Positions 25,675 to 34,611 of a stretch of DNA of 64,000 bases are shown here, piece by piece. Source of the DNA: Gemmobacter lutimaris (GTDB lineage: Bacteria > Pseudomonadota > Alphaproteobacteria > Rhodobacterales > Rhodobacteraceae); contig NZ_QXXQ01000003.1 of the NCBI RefSeq assembly GCF_003570715.1, forward strand, positions 310,001-374,000, given 5' to 3'. The translations under genes were made by a program, and so were the position numbers. The stretch's first letter is position 1. Every line of letters begins with the position of its first letter. The notes under the pieces are model-generated. The model had not been told where the DNA came from and did no database searches. It saw only the letters and a list, made by a program, of their open reading frames with translations.

Positions 25675-26103
25675 ATGACGCTGAAGTATCTGCACACCAT
25701 GGTCCGCGTGCTGGACCTTGAAAAATCCATGGCCTTCTATCGCCTGCTGGGGCTGGAGGAAACGCGGCGCTACGAAAACGAACAGGGCCGTTTCACGCTG
25801 GTTTTCATGGCGCCGCCCGGCCAGCCGGAATGCCCGGTAGAACTGACCTACAACTGGGATGGCGATGACGGTCTGCCCTCGGACAGCCGCCATTTCGGCC
25901 ATCTGGCCTATGAGGTGGCGGACATCTATGCCACCTGCCAACATCTGATGGATAATGGCGTGACCATCAACCGCCCGCCGCGTGACGGCCGCATGGCCTT
26001 TGTCCGTAGTCCTGACAATGTCTCGGTGGAGTTGTTGCAGGCCGGTGCGGCACAGGCTCCGGCCGAACCCTGGGTCTCGATGCCCAGCACGGGCCACTGG
26101 TAA
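25675..26103 (+). CDS. gloA: lactoylglutathione lyase (glyoxalase I), VOC family
   Basis: Converts the hemithioacetal of methylglyoxal and glutathione to S-lactoylglutathione. The 142-residue protein has the four metal ligands of GloA in the expected places: His7, Glu56, His76 and Glu119. The MAFYRLLGLEE and ELTYNWD segments are typical. The C-terminus is slightly longer than in E. coli GloA. It stands alone between the Slam gene and recJ. The rise of basal methylglyoxal is the usual need; no regulatory site was seen. Confidence 0.92.
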   Translation: MTLKYLHTMVRVLDLEKSMAFYRLLGLEETRRYENEQGRFTLVFMAPPGQPECPVELTYNWDGDDGLPSDSRHFGHLAYEVADIYATCQHLMDNGVTINRPPRDGRMAFVRSPDNVSVELLQAGAAQAPAEPWVSMPSTGHW

Positions 26104-26151
26104 GGCGGGAAACCTCTTGCGGGCGCGGGGCGAAGCGGTCAGGACAGGCGC

Positions 26152-27897
26152 ATGACGGATCGAGCTTTTCTGAATGTCGAAGCCTCGCTGACCGGACGGC
26201 GCTGGCTTGGCCCCGACCCATCGGTAACCCGGCAGGCCGAGGCGCTGGCCCAGGCCACGCGGCTGCCCGCCGCGCTTTGTCAGATTCTGGCCGAACGCGG
26301 CGTGGCCCCGCAGGAGGCGCAGGCTTTCCTCGCCCCGGCGCTGCGCGACCTGCTGCCCGATCCGCTGAGCCTGCGCGACATGGGCGCGGCGGCAGAACGG
26401 TTCCTGAAGGCACTGCGCGGCCGCGAACGCATCGCCATCTTCGCCGATTACGACGTGGATGGCGGATCGTCTGCTGCGCTGTTGCTGACATGGCTGCGCG
26501 CCATGGGGCGGCCCGCCACGCTTTATATCCCCGACCGTATCGACGAGGGTTATGGCCCCAATGTGCCCGCGATGCAGGCGCTGGCCGCTGCGCATGACCT
26601 GATTATCTGCGTCGATTGCGGCACGCTGAGCCACGAACCCATCGCCGCCGCGCAGGGCGCCGATGTCGTGGTGCTGGATCACCACCTTGGTGGCGAAACG
26701 CTGCCTGAGGCCGTGGCCGTGGTGAACCCCAACCGGCAGGATGAAGACGGCAGCCTCGCGCATCTCTGCGCAGCTTCTGTCGTGTTCCTGCTGTTGGTCG
26801 AGGCCAATCGCCGCCTTCGGGCCGAAGGCGTGCAGGGGCCGGATCTGATGGCGCTGCTTGATCTGGTGGCGTTGGCCACCGTGGCCGACGTGGCGCCGCT
26901 CATCGGGGTCAACCGTGCCTTCGTGCGGCAGGGACTGCGGGTGCTGGCGCGGCGTGAACGCGCCGGGTTGCGCGCACTGGCCGATGTGGCACGGATGGAT
27001 CAGGCACCCACGCCCTATTCGCTGGGCTTCCTGCTGGGGCCAAGGGTGAATGCGGGCGGACGGATCGGTCAGGCCGATCTGGGCGCCCGTCTTCTTGCCA
27101 CCGATGACCCGGCCGAGGCGGCGGCACTGGCCGAACGTCTTGACCAGCTCAACACCGAGCGGCGCGAGATCGAGGCGGCGGTGCGTGCCGCGGCCCTTGC
27201 GCAGGCCGAGGCGCGCGGGCTGGATGGTCCGCTGGTCTGGGCCGCCGGGGCAGGGTGGCATCCGGGCGTTGTCGGCATCGTGGCCGCCCGTCTGAAAGAG
27301 GCGACGAACCGCCCGGCCGTGGTGATCGGGCTTGAGGGCGGCATCGGCAAGGGCTCGGCCCGGTCGGTGACCGGCGTGGACCTTGGCGCAGCGGTGCAGC
27401 GCGTGGCGGCTGAGGGGCTGCTGCTGAAAGGCGGCGGGCACAAGATGGCGGCGGGTCTGACTGTGGCCGAGGATCAGATCGAACCCGCCATGGCGCGGCT
27501 TGCCGAATTGCTGGAGCGGCAGGGGGCGGGGGCCACTGGCCCCGCTGACCTGCGGCTGGACGGCCTGCTCAGCCCGATGGCAGTCAACCCTGCGCTGGTC
27601 GAACAACTGGAAGAAGCCGGTCCCTTCGGGGCCGCCGCCCCGGCCCCGCGCTTTGCCTTTGCCGATCAGGCGGTCAGCGCGCGTCGCGTGGGTGAAAGTC
27701 ACCTGCGGCTCAGCTTCGGGGATGGCAGCGGCCCGAAGATCGACGCCATCGCTTTCGGTGCCTGCGATGGCCCGCTTGGCCCCACGCTGGAGAACGCGGG
27801 ACACCAGCGCTTTCACCTCGCCGGGCGGCTGGAGCTGAACAGCTACGGTGGCCGGACGCGGGTGCAACTGCGCCTTGAGGATGCCGCGCGCGCATGA
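26152..27897 (+). CDS. recJ: single-stranded-DNA-specific exonuclease RecJ
   Basis: 5'-3' single-strand DNA exonuclease for recombination and mismatch repair. The 581-residue protein has the DHH-family motifs: motif I ADYDVDG (Asp99, Asp101, Asp103), motif II VDCGT, motif III LDHH (Asp176-His177-His178), and the DHHA1 glycine-rich GGGHKMAAG near residue 425. Length and order match the family. The stop codon overlaps the left arm region of a dyad at 27897-27913 that precedes the tRNA-Glu promoter. Confidence 0.96.
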   Translation: MTDRAFLNVEASLTGRRWLGPDPSVTRQAEALAQATRLPAALCQILAERGVAPQEAQAFLAPALRDLLPDPLSLRDMGAAAERFLKALRGRERIAIFADYDVDGGSSAALLLTWLRAMGRPATLYIPDRIDEGYGPNVPAMQALAAAHDLIICVDCGTLSHEPIAAAQGADVVVLDHHLGGETLPEAVAVVNPNRQDEDGSLAHLCAASVVFLLLVEANRRLRAEGVQGPDLMALLDLVALATVADVAPLIGVNRAFVRQGLRVLARRERAGLRALADVARMDQAPTPYSLGFLLGPRVNAGGRIGQADLGARLLATDDPAEAAALAERLDQLNTERREIEAAVRAAALAQAEARGLDGPLVWAAGAGWHPGVVGIVAARLKEATNRPAVVIGLEGGIGKGSARSVTGVDLGAAVQRVAAEGLLLKGGGHKMAAGLTVAEDQIEPAMARLAELLERQGAGATGPADLRLDGLLSPMAVNPALVEQLEEAGPFGAAAPAPRFAFADQAVSARRVGESHLRLSFGDGSGPKIDAIAFGACDGPLGPTLENAGHQRFHLAGRLELNSYGGRTRVQLRLEDAARA

Positions 27898-27913
27898 TGC
27901 GAAACTGTCGCAT
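27897..27913. promoter_or_regulatory. ATGCG-N7-CGCAT dyad just upstream of the tRNA-Glu -35 box
   Basis: Arms at 27897-27901 and 27909-27913 are perfect inverted repeats with a 7-base spacer. The surrounding 22 bases match the dyad at 15746-15766 at about 19 positions. It ends 7 bases before the -35 hexamer of the tRNA-Glu promoter. Confidence 0.4.
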
Positions 27914-27920
27914 TTTCCTC

Positions 27921-27949
27921 TTGCGCGGCAGCCAACGCGCCGCTAGATA
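27921..27949 (+). promoter_or_regulatory. sigma-70 type promoter for tRNA-Glu
   Basis: -35 TTGCGC at 27921-27926, a 17-base spacer, and -10 TAGATA at 27944-27949, ending 16 bases before the mature tRNA 5' end. The layout is similar to the tRNA-Val promoter in this window but closer to the gene. Confidence 0.6.
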
Positions 27950-27965
27950 GCCCCTCACCGGCCAC

Positions 27966-28040
27966 GGCCCGTTCGTCTATCGGTTAGGACGTCAGGTTTT
28001 CAACCTGAAAAGAGGGGTTCGACTCCCCTACGGGCTGCCA
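27966..28040 (+). tRNA. tRNA-Glu (anticodon TTC)
   Basis: A complete cloverleaf. The acceptor GGCCCGT/ACGGGCT includes one G-U pair at the first position. The anticodon stem TCAGG/CCTGA encloses TTTTCAA with anticodon TTC (glutamate). The T-arm is AGGGG-TTCGACT-CCCCT. The encoded CCA ends at 28040. Confidence 0.96.
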
Positions 28041-28146
28041 CTTTCTTTTCAGGAAGTGGCGGGTTTTCCCAAGAAGTGGAATACATGCTTGCCCGCCTGC
28101 GGGGTGCGGGCTACTGCGGGAAACTGGTAAATTCATGGAGCGTCAG

Positions 28147-28473
28147 ATGATCCTTTACGGAATCTCCACCTGCGACACCTGCAAGAAAGCTCTGAAAGCC
28201 ATCGAGGCGACGGGCCATGCGGTGACTTTCCGCGACATCCGTAAAGAGCCGCTCAGCGAGGCGGAAATTGCGGCGCTGGTGGTGGAGTTCGGGGACCGGA
28301 TCATCAACAAGTCCTCGACCACATACCGTAGTTTCAACGACTTCCTTAAGGCATCGGAGCCAGAGGCGCAGCTTGCCGCGCAGCCGACCGTGATGAAACG
28401 GCCGGTCATCGAATCGGATGGGAAGTGGTTTCTGGGCTGGGATGCGGCGGTGCAGGCGGCGGTTCTGGGCTGA
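28147..28473 (+). CDS. ArsC/Spx-like protein (YffB-type, thioredoxin fold)
   Basis: The 108-residue protein belongs to the arsenate reductase/Spx/YffB superfamily. It has the N-terminal redox motif CDTC in GISTCDTCKKA, the FRDIRKEPLSE segment and a PTVMKRPVIE cis-proline block. The short glutaredoxin-like form and absence of other ars genes argue for a YffB-like thiol role rather than a dedicated arsenate reductase. The ATG at 28147 is preferred over one at 28135 because a TGGAG Shine-Dalgarno sits 6 bases before it. It is convergent with cspA. Confidence 0.85.
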   Translation: MILYGISTCDTCKKALKAIEATGHAVTFRDIRKEPLSEAEIAALVVEFGDRIINKSSTTYRSFNDFLKASEPEAQLAAQPTVMKRPVIESDGKWFLGWDAAVQAAVLG

Positions 28474-28501
28474 GCCAGAAGCGCCGGTTTGCAAATGCAA
28501 A

Positions 28502-28519
28502 CGGCCCCTCGCGGGGCCG
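28502..28519. terminator. hairpin between the ArsC-like gene and cspA
   Basis: A 7-bp perfect GC stem (CGGCCCC/GGGGCCG) with a TCGC loop. On the minus strand it is followed by TTTGCATTT, so it probably ends the cspA transcript; toward the plus strand no T-tract is present. Confidence 0.6.
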
Positions 28520-28545
28520 TAGCATACCGCTTCGATCCGGGCGGA

Positions 28546-28752
28546 TCAGAGCAGTTTCAGATCGCCAGCCGACGAACGCCCGTCACGGCCCGACTGAAGC
28601 TCATAACCGATTTTCTGGTTGTCGCTCAGACCCTTGAGCCCGGCGCGTTCCACCGCCGAGATATGGACAAACACGTCCTTGCCGCCATCGTCGGGTGCAA
28701 TGAAGCCATAGCCCTTGGTGGCATTGAACCATTTCACGGTGCCGGTCGGCAT
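28546..28752 (-). CDS. cold-shock family protein (CspA-like)
   Basis: A 68-residue single cold-shock domain that binds single-stranded RNA and DNA. RNP1 (KGYGFI) and RNP2 (VFVHIS) are both present after the standard GTVKWFN start. The long leader between a plausible promoter at 28872-28901 and the ATG (about 110 bases) is typical of csp genes whose translation is controlled by mRNA structure. Confidence 0.93.
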   Translation of the reverse strand: MPTGTVKWFNATKGYGFIAPDDGGKDVFVHISAVERAGLKGLSDNQKIGYELQSGRDGRSSAGDLKLL

Positions 28753-28871
28753 GCCGTCTCTCCTTCATCAGACATCCCGCGGCGGAATTACCGTGGGCCG
28801 TGCAGCCAGGTCTTCCAATTCTCCGGCTGCCAGTCCGGCAGGAGGCGGTCGAAAGTCTGTCGTCACTGAAG

Positions 28872-28901
28872 TTATGATGACACGGGCTTGGTAAAAATCA
28901 A
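28872..28901 (-). promoter_or_regulatory. putative promoter of the csp gene
   Basis: On the minus strand, -35 TTGATT (28896-28901) and -10 TCATAA (28872-28877) are separated by 18 bases. This implies a 5' leader of about 110 bases before the csp start. Based on motif match only. Confidence 0.4.
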
Positions 28902-28910
28902 GAAAATAGC

Positions 28911-28934
28911 TTGGGCGGCCAATGGACCGCCCAA
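28911..28934 (-). terminator. rho-independent terminator of thrS
   Basis: An 8-bp perfect stem TTGGGCGG/CCGCCCAA (28911-28918 with 28927-28934) with an 8-base loop. On the minus strand it follows the thrS stop by 35 bases and is succeeded by GCTATTTTCTT. Confidence 0.75.
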
Positions 28935-28969
28935 TTCTTCAGGTCTTCAGCAGCACGTCCGGGCGATCG

Positions 28970-30907
28970 TCAGGGCATCTGCCCTTCCTTGGCCAGTTGC
29001 GGGACGATCTGGTCCAGCGCAACGGTTTCCGTGCGCGTCTCGCCCAGACGCCGCACCGACACGGACCGATCTTCCACTTCTTTCATGCCGATGGCAAGGA
29101 TCACGGGCACCTTGCCGACGGAATGTTCACGGACCTTGTAGTTGATCTTCTCGTTGCGCGTATCCGCCTCGGCCCGGATGCCCGCCGCTTTCAGCGCCGT
29201 GACCACCTCATGCACATAGGCATCGGCGTCCGAAACGATGGAGGCGACCACCACCTGACGCGGGGCCAGCCAGAACGGCAGCTTGCCCGCATAGTTCTCG
29301 ATCAGGATGCCGATGAAGCGCTCGAACGAGCCCAGCACGGCGCGGTGCAGCATGACGGGGCGATGCTTTGCACCATCCTCGCCAACATATTCCGCATCCA
29401 GCCGCACCGGCAGGTTGAAATCGGCCTGGAAGGTGCCGCATTGCCATTCGCGCCCGATCGCATCGGTCAGCTTGAAGTCAAGCTTCGGCCCGTAGAAAGC
29501 CCCGTCGCCGGGGTTGATCTCGTAGGGCAGGCCAAGGCTTTCGATGGCCTTTTGCAGCGCATGCTCGGCCTTGTCCCAGATCTCGTCGCTGCCGACGCGC
29601 ACATCGGGGCGGGTGGACAGCTTGATGTCGAACTTCTCGAACCCCAGATCGCGGTAAACCGACGACAGCAGCCCGATGAAGCCCGCGCATTCGGCCTCGA
29701 TCTGGTCCTCGGTGCAGAAGATATGCGCGTCGTCCTGCGTGAAGCCGCGCACCCGCATCAGCCCGTGCATGGAGCCGGAGCTTTCATAGCGGTGGCACGA
29801 GCCGAATTCCGCCAGACGCAGCGGCAGGTCGCGATAGGATTTCAGGCCCTGATTATAGACCTGCACATGGCAGGGGCAGTTCATGGGCTTCAGCGCATTG
29901 ATACGCTTTTCCTTGGCGCCTTCCTCGTCCACCTCGACGATGAACATGTTTTCGCGATAGGCTTCCCAGTGGCCGGATTTCTCCCACAGCACGCGGTCAA
30001 CCACTTGCGGCGTCTTGATTTCCTTGTAATCCGCCTGCCGCAGCCGCTTGCGCATGTAGTCTTCCAGCGTGCGATAGACGGTCCAGCCGTTCGGATGCCA
30101 GAACACCATGCCCGGAGCCTCTTCCTGTAGGTGGAACAGGTCCATCTCGCGGCCCAGCTTGCGGTGGTCGCGCTTGGCGGCCTCCTCCAGCATGGTCAGA
30201 TGCGCCTTGAGGTCGTCACGGTTGCGGAAGGCCACGCCATAGATGCGTTGCAGCATCGGACGCGTGGCATCGCCCAGCCAATAGGCGCCGGCAACATGGG
30301 TCAGCTTGAAGGCATCGGCCGGAACTTGGCCCGTATGTTGCAGATGCGGACCACGGCAAAGGTCTTGCCAGTCGCCGTGCCAATACATGCGGATGTCCTG
30401 ATCTTCGGGAATCCGGTCCAGCAGTTCCAGTTTGAACGGCTCGCCCCGGCCGCGATAGTATTCGACGGCGCGCGCGCGCTCCCAGACTTCGGTTTTCACC
30501 GGCTCGCGGGCGTTGATGATCTGCTTCATCCGCGCCTCGATCTGGCCGAGGTCTTCGGGCGTGAAGGGTTCCGCCCGGTCGAAATCGTAGAACCAGCCAT
30601 AGTCGCGCACCGGGCCGATGGTGACCTTCACATCGGGCCAGATCTCTTGCACGGCGCGGGCCATGATATGCGCGAGGTCGTGGCGGATCAGTTCCAGCCC
30701 CTGCGCCTCGTCCTGCATCGTATGGATGGCGATGGTGGCATCGGCCGGGATCGGCCATTGCAGATCCCAATGCGCGCCGTTCACCGTCGCGCTGATCGCC
30801 TTTTTCGCAAGGCTGGTCGAAATGGCGGCAGCCACTTCGGCAGGCGTGACGCCAGCCGCGAACTCGCGCTTGTTGCCATCGGGGAATGTCAGGGAAATCT
30901 GGCTCAT
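28970..30907 (-). CDS. thrS: threonyl-tRNA synthetase
   Basis: Charges tRNA-Thr. The 645-residue class II enzyme has the full bacterial layout: an N-terminal TGS domain (about 1-60), the editing domain with [11 protein letters not shown] and the [10 protein letters not shown] zinc/editing motif, the catalytic core with the NCPCH motif and the [22 protein letters not shown] motif 2 block, and the C-terminal anticodon-binding domain. The ATG at 30907 has a GAGGAGGA upstream; an in-frame ATG six residues earlier in the reading frame is less well placed. It is divergent from a glycosylase gene. Confidence 0.97.
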   Translation of the reverse strand: MSQISLTFPDGNKREFAAGVTPAEVAAAISTSLAKKAISATVNGAHWDLQWPIPADATIAIHTMQDEAQGLELIRHDLAHIMARAVQEIWPDVKVTIGPVRDYGWFYDFDRAEPFTPEDLGQIEARMKQIINAREPVKTEVWERARAVEYYRGRGEPFKLELLDRIPEDQDIRMYWHGDWQDLCRGPHLQHTGQVPADAFKLTHVAGAYWLGDATRPMLQRIYGVAFRNRDDLKAHLTMLEEAAKRDHRKLGREMDLFHLQEEAPGMVFWHPNGWTVYRTLEDYMRKRLRQADYKEIKTPQVVDRVLWEKSGHWEAYRENMFIVEVDEEGAKEKRINALKPMNCPCHVQVYNQGLKSYRDLPLRLAEFGSCHRYESSGSMHGLMRVRGFTQDDAHIFCTEDQIEAECAGFIGLLSSVYRDLGFEKFDIKLSTRPDVRVGSDEIWDKAEHALQKAIESLGLPYEINPGDGAFYGPKLDFKLTDAIGREWQCGTFQADFNLPVRLDAEYVGEDGAKHRPVMLHRAVLGSFERFIGILIENYAGKLPFWLAPRQVVVASIVSDADAYVHEVVTALKAAGIRAEADTRNEKINYKVREHSVGKVPVILAIGMKEVEDRSVSVRRLGETRTETVALDQIVPQLAKEGQMP

Positions 30908-31053
30908 GGCCATCCTCCTCGTCGGTTTGGCGCCCACGGAACGCCCGGTTGCGGGTATGTTGGCGCGGTTTTGCGCCTTGCGCGGGGCGGCGTCAAGTCT
31001 TGTTCGGGCGCCAGCCTTCTGCCACGCTGCCGGGGGCGGCGACGGAGGCAGGG

Positions 31054-31722
31054 ATGCGCAGCTTTGACGAGATTCTGGCGATTGCCGCCGCCCGCAAGGG
31101 CAGCACTGATGCGGTGCTGGCGGGCGCCATGCGGGCGAAACCGGCGGCCGAGCTTGCGGCCATTCCCGGGGACCGCTGGCTTGCCACCATGGCGCGCGGC
31201 ATCTTTCAGGCGGGCATAAGCTGGACGGTGGTCGAGGCCAAATGGCCCGGCATCGAAGAGGCTTTCGCGGGCTTCGATGTGGGGCGGGTGTCGATGATGG
31301 ATGACGCTTGGTTTGATGCGCTGCTGGCGGATACCCGTGTCATCCGAAGCGGGCCGAAGATTGCAGCGATCCGCGACAATGCTGCGTTCATACGGCGGGT
31401 CGATGAAACCGAAGGTGGCTTTGCGCGCCGCATTGCCGACTGGCCGACCGAAGATTACATCGGCCTGCTGGATTGGCTGACGAAAAACGGCAGCCGTCTG
31501 GGTGGAAATACCGGCGCCTACATGTTGCGGTGGATGGGGAAAGAAAGCTTTATCCTCTCGCAAGATGTGGTGGCGCGGCTGGTGGCGGAAGGCGTGGTCG
31601 ATGCCGCGCCCAAGTCGAAGAAAGCCCTGCAGCCGGTGCAGGCTGCGTTCAACCAGTGGCGGGCCGAAAGCGGGCGCAGTTTCAACGAAATCGGCCGCGT
31701 TCTGGCGCAGAGCATCGGTTGA
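31054..31722 (+). CDS. DNA-3-methyladenine glycosylase I family protein, zinc-site-less
   Basis: The 222-residue protein matches the Tag (HhH, adenine glycosylase) family in its core: [55 protein letters not shown] and a late [21 protein letters not shown]. coli Tag uses a zinc bound by two Cys and two His near both termini. This protein contains no cysteine and no histidine at all, so it cannot have that site, and the N-terminal CxW motif is missing. Glycosylase activity is therefore uncertain. The ATG at 31054 follows GGAGG. An alpha/beta hydrolase gene lies 45 bases downstream. Confidence 0.75.
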   Translation: MRSFDEILAIAAARKGSTDAVLAGAMRAKPAAELAAIPGDRWLATMARGIFQAGISWTVVEAKWPGIEEAFAGFDVGRVSMMDDAWFDALLADTRVIRSGPKIAAIRDNAAFIRRVDETEGGFARRIADWPTEDYIGLLDWLTKNGSRLGGNTGAYMLRWMGKESFILSQDVVARLVAEGVVDAAPKSKKALQPVQAAFNQWRAESGRSFNEIGRVLAQSIG

Positions 31723-31767
31723 GCGGCGCGGTGCGCCTCTGCTAAGACACGGGCAAAGGAGAATGCC

Positions 31768-32511
31768 ATGCCCGAGTTTCTGACCACGCCGCAAGGCCGT
31801 CGCATCGCCTATCACCGCACGGTCGGCAAGGGACCGGGGGTGGTTTTCCTTGGCGGGTTCAAATCTGACATGACGGGCACCAAGGCTGTGCATCTGCAAG
31901 CCTGGGCCGAGGCGCAGGGCCGCGCCTTCCTGCGGTTTGATTATTCCGGCCATGGGCAATCGTCGGGCGATTTTCTGGACGGCTGCATCGGCGACTGGGC
32001 CGAGGACGCGATGGCGGCGGTGGCGACGCTGACCGAGGGGCCGCAGATCCTCGTCGGTTCGTCGATGGGGGGGTGGATGGCGCTGCTGGTCGCGCGCACT
32101 ATGCCGGAACGGGTCGCCGGGCTGGTCGGCATCGCCGCCGCGCCGGACTTTACCGAGGATCTGATGTGGCAAGGCTTCACCGAGGCCGAGCGCGCGGCGG
32201 TGATGGCCGGGCGGCTGGAACAGCCCTCGGAGTATTCGGACGAGCCTTACATCATTACCCGCAAGCTGATCGAGGATGGCCGTAACCGGCTGGTCCTGCG
32301 CACGCCCCTGCCGCTGCCCTTCCCGGTGCGGCTGCTGCAGGGCACGGCGGATGTGGATGTGCCGCCGTCTGTTGCACTGCGCTTGCTGGACCATGCCGAA
32401 AGCCCTGACCTGCGGCTCTGTCTGGTGAAGGGGGCCGATCACCGCTTCTCGACGCCCGAATGTCTTGACCTGATCACGGCCAGCCTCGCCGAGATTGACG
32501 CGACCCTTTGA
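31768..32511 (+). CDS. alpha/beta hydrolase (ABHD10/BEM46-like)
   Basis: The 247-residue soluble hydrolase has the nucleophile elbow GSSMGG near residue 96, an oxyanion loop at FLGGFKSDM, and a late acid and base in the TADVDVPPS and ADHRFST segments. The overall pattern (short lid, DYSGHGQSSGDF, KGADHRF) fits the ABHD10 / palmitoyl-thioesterase-like group. The substrate is unknown. It may be co-transcribed with the upstream glycosylase-like gene (45-base gap) and the downstream second hydrolase. Confidence 0.85.
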   Translation: MPEFLTTPQGRRIAYHRTVGKGPGVVFLGGFKSDMTGTKAVHLQAWAEAQGRAFLRFDYSGHGQSSGDFLDGCIGDWAEDAMAAVATLTEGPQILVGSSMGGWMALLVARTMPERVAGLVGIAAAPDFTEDLMWQGFTEAERAAVMAGRLEQPSEYSDEPYIITRKLIEDGRNRLVLRTPLPLPFPVRLLQGTADVDVPPSVALRLLDHAESPDLRLCLVKGADHRFSTPECLDLITASLAEIDATL

Positions 32512-32637
32512 CCGCTGTGGCGCAAATGCCCGCGGTTGCCGTCGCGCAAAGCGGTGCTCTGGCCCGCGCGGGGGCCTTGCAGTAACCTCGCCGGTAACGC
32601 CGCCCGCAGATGCGGTGATCCAGAAGGCACGAGGTAT

Positions 32638-33339
32638 ATGAACGAGCCGGTCGTCCTGATTCCGGGGTTGCTTTGCGATGTCCGGGTGTTCGAACACCAG
32701 ATCCTGCATCTGTCGCGGCACCGGCCGGTGACGATTGCGCAGCCGCAGGGCCATACGGTCGAGGAAATGTCGGCGGCACTGGTGTTGCAGCTTCCTCCGC
32801 GCGCGGTTCTTGTCGGGCAGGGGTTGGGTGGCGATGTGGCGCTGGACGTGCTGCGCCGTGCCTCAGATCGTGTCAGCCGCATCGCGCTGATCTCGACCGA
32901 TCCACTTGCTGAACCCGCGAATGTTGCCGCCGCCCGCGAGGCGCGAATGGTGGCGGCGCGGGCCGGACGGCTGTTTCAGGCTGTGGCAGAGGACTATCCG
33001 GTCGCCGACACCGGGCCGCGCGCCGAGGCGATTGGCGCGCTTCTGCGCGAGATGGCCGATCATCTGGGGGAAGGAGTCTATCTGGCCCAGTCGCGCGCCA
33101 TGCAGCGGCGGCCGGATCAGCAAAAGACCCTGCGCCGCGCGACAGTGCCTGCCCTGATCCTGGGCGGGGTGCGCGACACCCTGGTGCCGCCCCGGCGGCA
33201 CGAGTTGGTGGCCGGGCTGATGCCCTTTGCCAAATTACGGATGGTCGAGGGGGCTGGGCACCTTCTGACGCTGGAAGCACCCGAGGTCGTGACGGCCGCG
33301 CTGGAGGAGTTCCTGCGCGGCCCTATGCTTTTGCGTTGA
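32638..33339 (+). CDS. alpha/beta-fold hydrolase homologue lacking the nucleophilic serine
   Basis: The 233-residue protein follows the alpha/beta hydrolase pattern: an N-terminal VVLIPGLLCDVRVFEHQI, a strand-turn-helix at the nucleophile position, a late GVRDTLVPPRRHELVA acid segment and a final GAGHLLTLEAP histidine segment. At the nucleophile elbow it reads GQGLGG instead of GxSxG, and the codon is a plain GGG, so the catalytic serine is replaced by glycine. Either the protein is non-catalytic or it uses another chemistry. It starts at ATG 32638 after GAGG. It abuts the phaZ stop (convergent). Confidence 0.75.
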   Translation: MNEPVVLIPGLLCDVRVFEHQILHLSRHRPVTIAQPQGHTVEEMSAALVLQLPPRAVLVGQGLGGDVALDVLRRASDRVSRIALISTDPLAEPANVAAAREARMVAARAGRLFQAVAEDYPVADTGPRAEAIGALLREMADHLGEGVYLAQSRAMQRRPDQQKTLRRATVPALILGGVRDTLVPPRRHELVAGLMPFAKLRMVEGAGHLLTLEAPEVVTAALEEFLRGPMLLR

Positions 33340-34611
33340 TCAGTTCGACGCGGCCAGCTTGACCGGCGATTTCGCGGGTTTGCCGGAATTGGCGTCGATG
33401 AAGTTCAGCACCAGCGGACGGATGTTCAGGCGCCACGACTTGCCCGCGAAGATCCCGTAGTGACCGGCGCCGGGTTCAAGGTGCTGGGCCTTCTTGTCTT
33501 CCGGCAGGTTGGTCAGCAGCTTCAGCGCGGCAAGGCACTGGCCGGGGGCCGAGATGTCGTCCTTCTCGCCTTCGACGATCTTCACCGCGACCTTGGTGAT
33601 CGCCCCCATATCGACCTTCTTGCCTGCGACGGTAAAGACGTTGCGGGCAATTTCACGGTTCTTGAACACACGCTCTACCGTGGACAGGTAGAATTCCGCC
33701 GTCATGTCCATCACCGCCAGATATTCGTCGTAGAAGCGGTTGTGGGCGTCATGATCCGAAGCCTCGCCGCGGGCGACGCGCATGACCTGATCGGAGAACG
33801 CCTTGGAATGCCGTTCCGCATTCATCGACATGAAACCGGCAAGTTGCAGCAGACCCGGATAGACCAGCCGCCCGGCGCCCTTGTATTTGAAGCCGACGCG
33901 CTGGATCGCCCATTGTTCAAGCTGACCCATGGTAACACGGCGGCCAAAATCCGTCACTTCGGTGGCGGCGGCATCGGGGTCAACCGGCCCGCCCATCAGC
34001 GTCAGCGAACGGGGCTGGGCATCGGGGTCTTCGGCAGCCAGATAGGCGGTGGCGGCCAAGGTCAGCGGCACCGGCTGGCAGACCGCGATGACATGGGTAT
34101 CGGGGCCGAGGTGGCGCAGGAAATCGACCAGATACAGCACATAATCCTCGACATCGAATTTCCCGGCAGAAACCGGGATGTCGCGGGCATTGTGCCAGTC
34201 GGTGACATAAACATCGGCGTCAGGCAGCAGGCTGGCGACGGTAGGACGCAGCAGCGTGGCGTAATGGCCCGACATTGGCGTCACGACGAGCATCTTGCGC
34301 GCCATCGGCGCCCGGCGGCGCACGAAGAACTGGATAAGATCGCCAAACGGCTTTTCGACCGCCTGCTTGATGTCCACGAGGTGGTCCTGCCCGTCCGGGC
34401 CGACAATGGAGCGGATGCCCCAGTCGGGCTTGGCGACCATGCGGCCGAAGGTGCGTTCTGTCACCTCGCCCCAGGCGGCAGTCAGATTGACCAGAGGATT
34501 GGTTGACAGCGCGAAGGCCGGATAAGACGCCATCGCACGCGCCGTTGCCCCCAGCCATTCATTTGTGTTGCGGGCAGTTTCCATAAGGTCGTAAGTCGCC
34601 ATATACTTCAT
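33340..34611 (-). CDS. phaZ: intracellular polyhydroxyalkanoate depolymerase
   Basis: Breaks down stored PHA. The 423-residue protein has a lipase-box-like AVCQPV motif with Cys178 in place of serine, as known for the intracellular PHB depolymerases, plus a conserved C-terminal GAGHYGIFAGKSWR histidine region. No signal peptide is present. The ATG at 34611 has an AGGAGA; the frame stays open much further upstream, antisense to phaC, and that part is rejected. It is divergent from phaC with a 99-base shared intergenic region, so storage and mobilisation genes are back to back. Confidence 0.92.
   Translation of the reverse strand: MKYMATYDLMETARNTNEWLGATARAMASYPAFALSTNPLVNLTAAWGEVTERTFGRMVAKPDWGIRSIVGPDGQDHLVDIKQAVEKPFGDLIQFFVRRRAPMARKMLVVTPMSGHYATLLRPTVASLLPDADVYVTDWHNARDIPVSAGKFDVEDYVLYLVDFLRHLGPDTHVIAVCQPVPLTLAATAYLAAEDPDAQPRSLTLMGGPVDPDAAATEVTDFGRRVTMGQLEQWAIQRVGFKYKGAGRLVYPGLLQLAGFMSMNAERHSKAFSDQVMRVARGEASDHDAHNRFYDEYLAVMDMTAEFYLSTVERVFKNREIARNVFTVAGKKVDMGAITKVAVKIVEGEKDDISAPGQCLAALKLLTNLPEDKKAQHLEPGAGHYGIFAGKSWRLNIRPLVLNFIDANSGKPAKSPVKLAASN

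Noticed and set aside
25621-27867. A 748-codon open frame antisense to gloA and recJ.
   Set aside because: Residues are rich in His, Arg, Gln and Gly as in typical antisense shadows of GC-rich genes, with no family pattern, and both sense genes carry intact catalytic motifs.
28147-28473. Arsenate reductase as the function of the ArsC-like gene.
   Set aside because: No arsB, acr3 or arsR gene is nearby, and the short CDTC-bearing form matches the YffB/Spx-like group, so an arsenic role is not supported.
30904-32754. A 616-codon minus-strand frame over the glycosylase and alpha/beta hydrolase genes.
   Set aside because: It has no domain or start signal and lies opposite two genes that carry good Shine-Dalgarno sites and family motifs.
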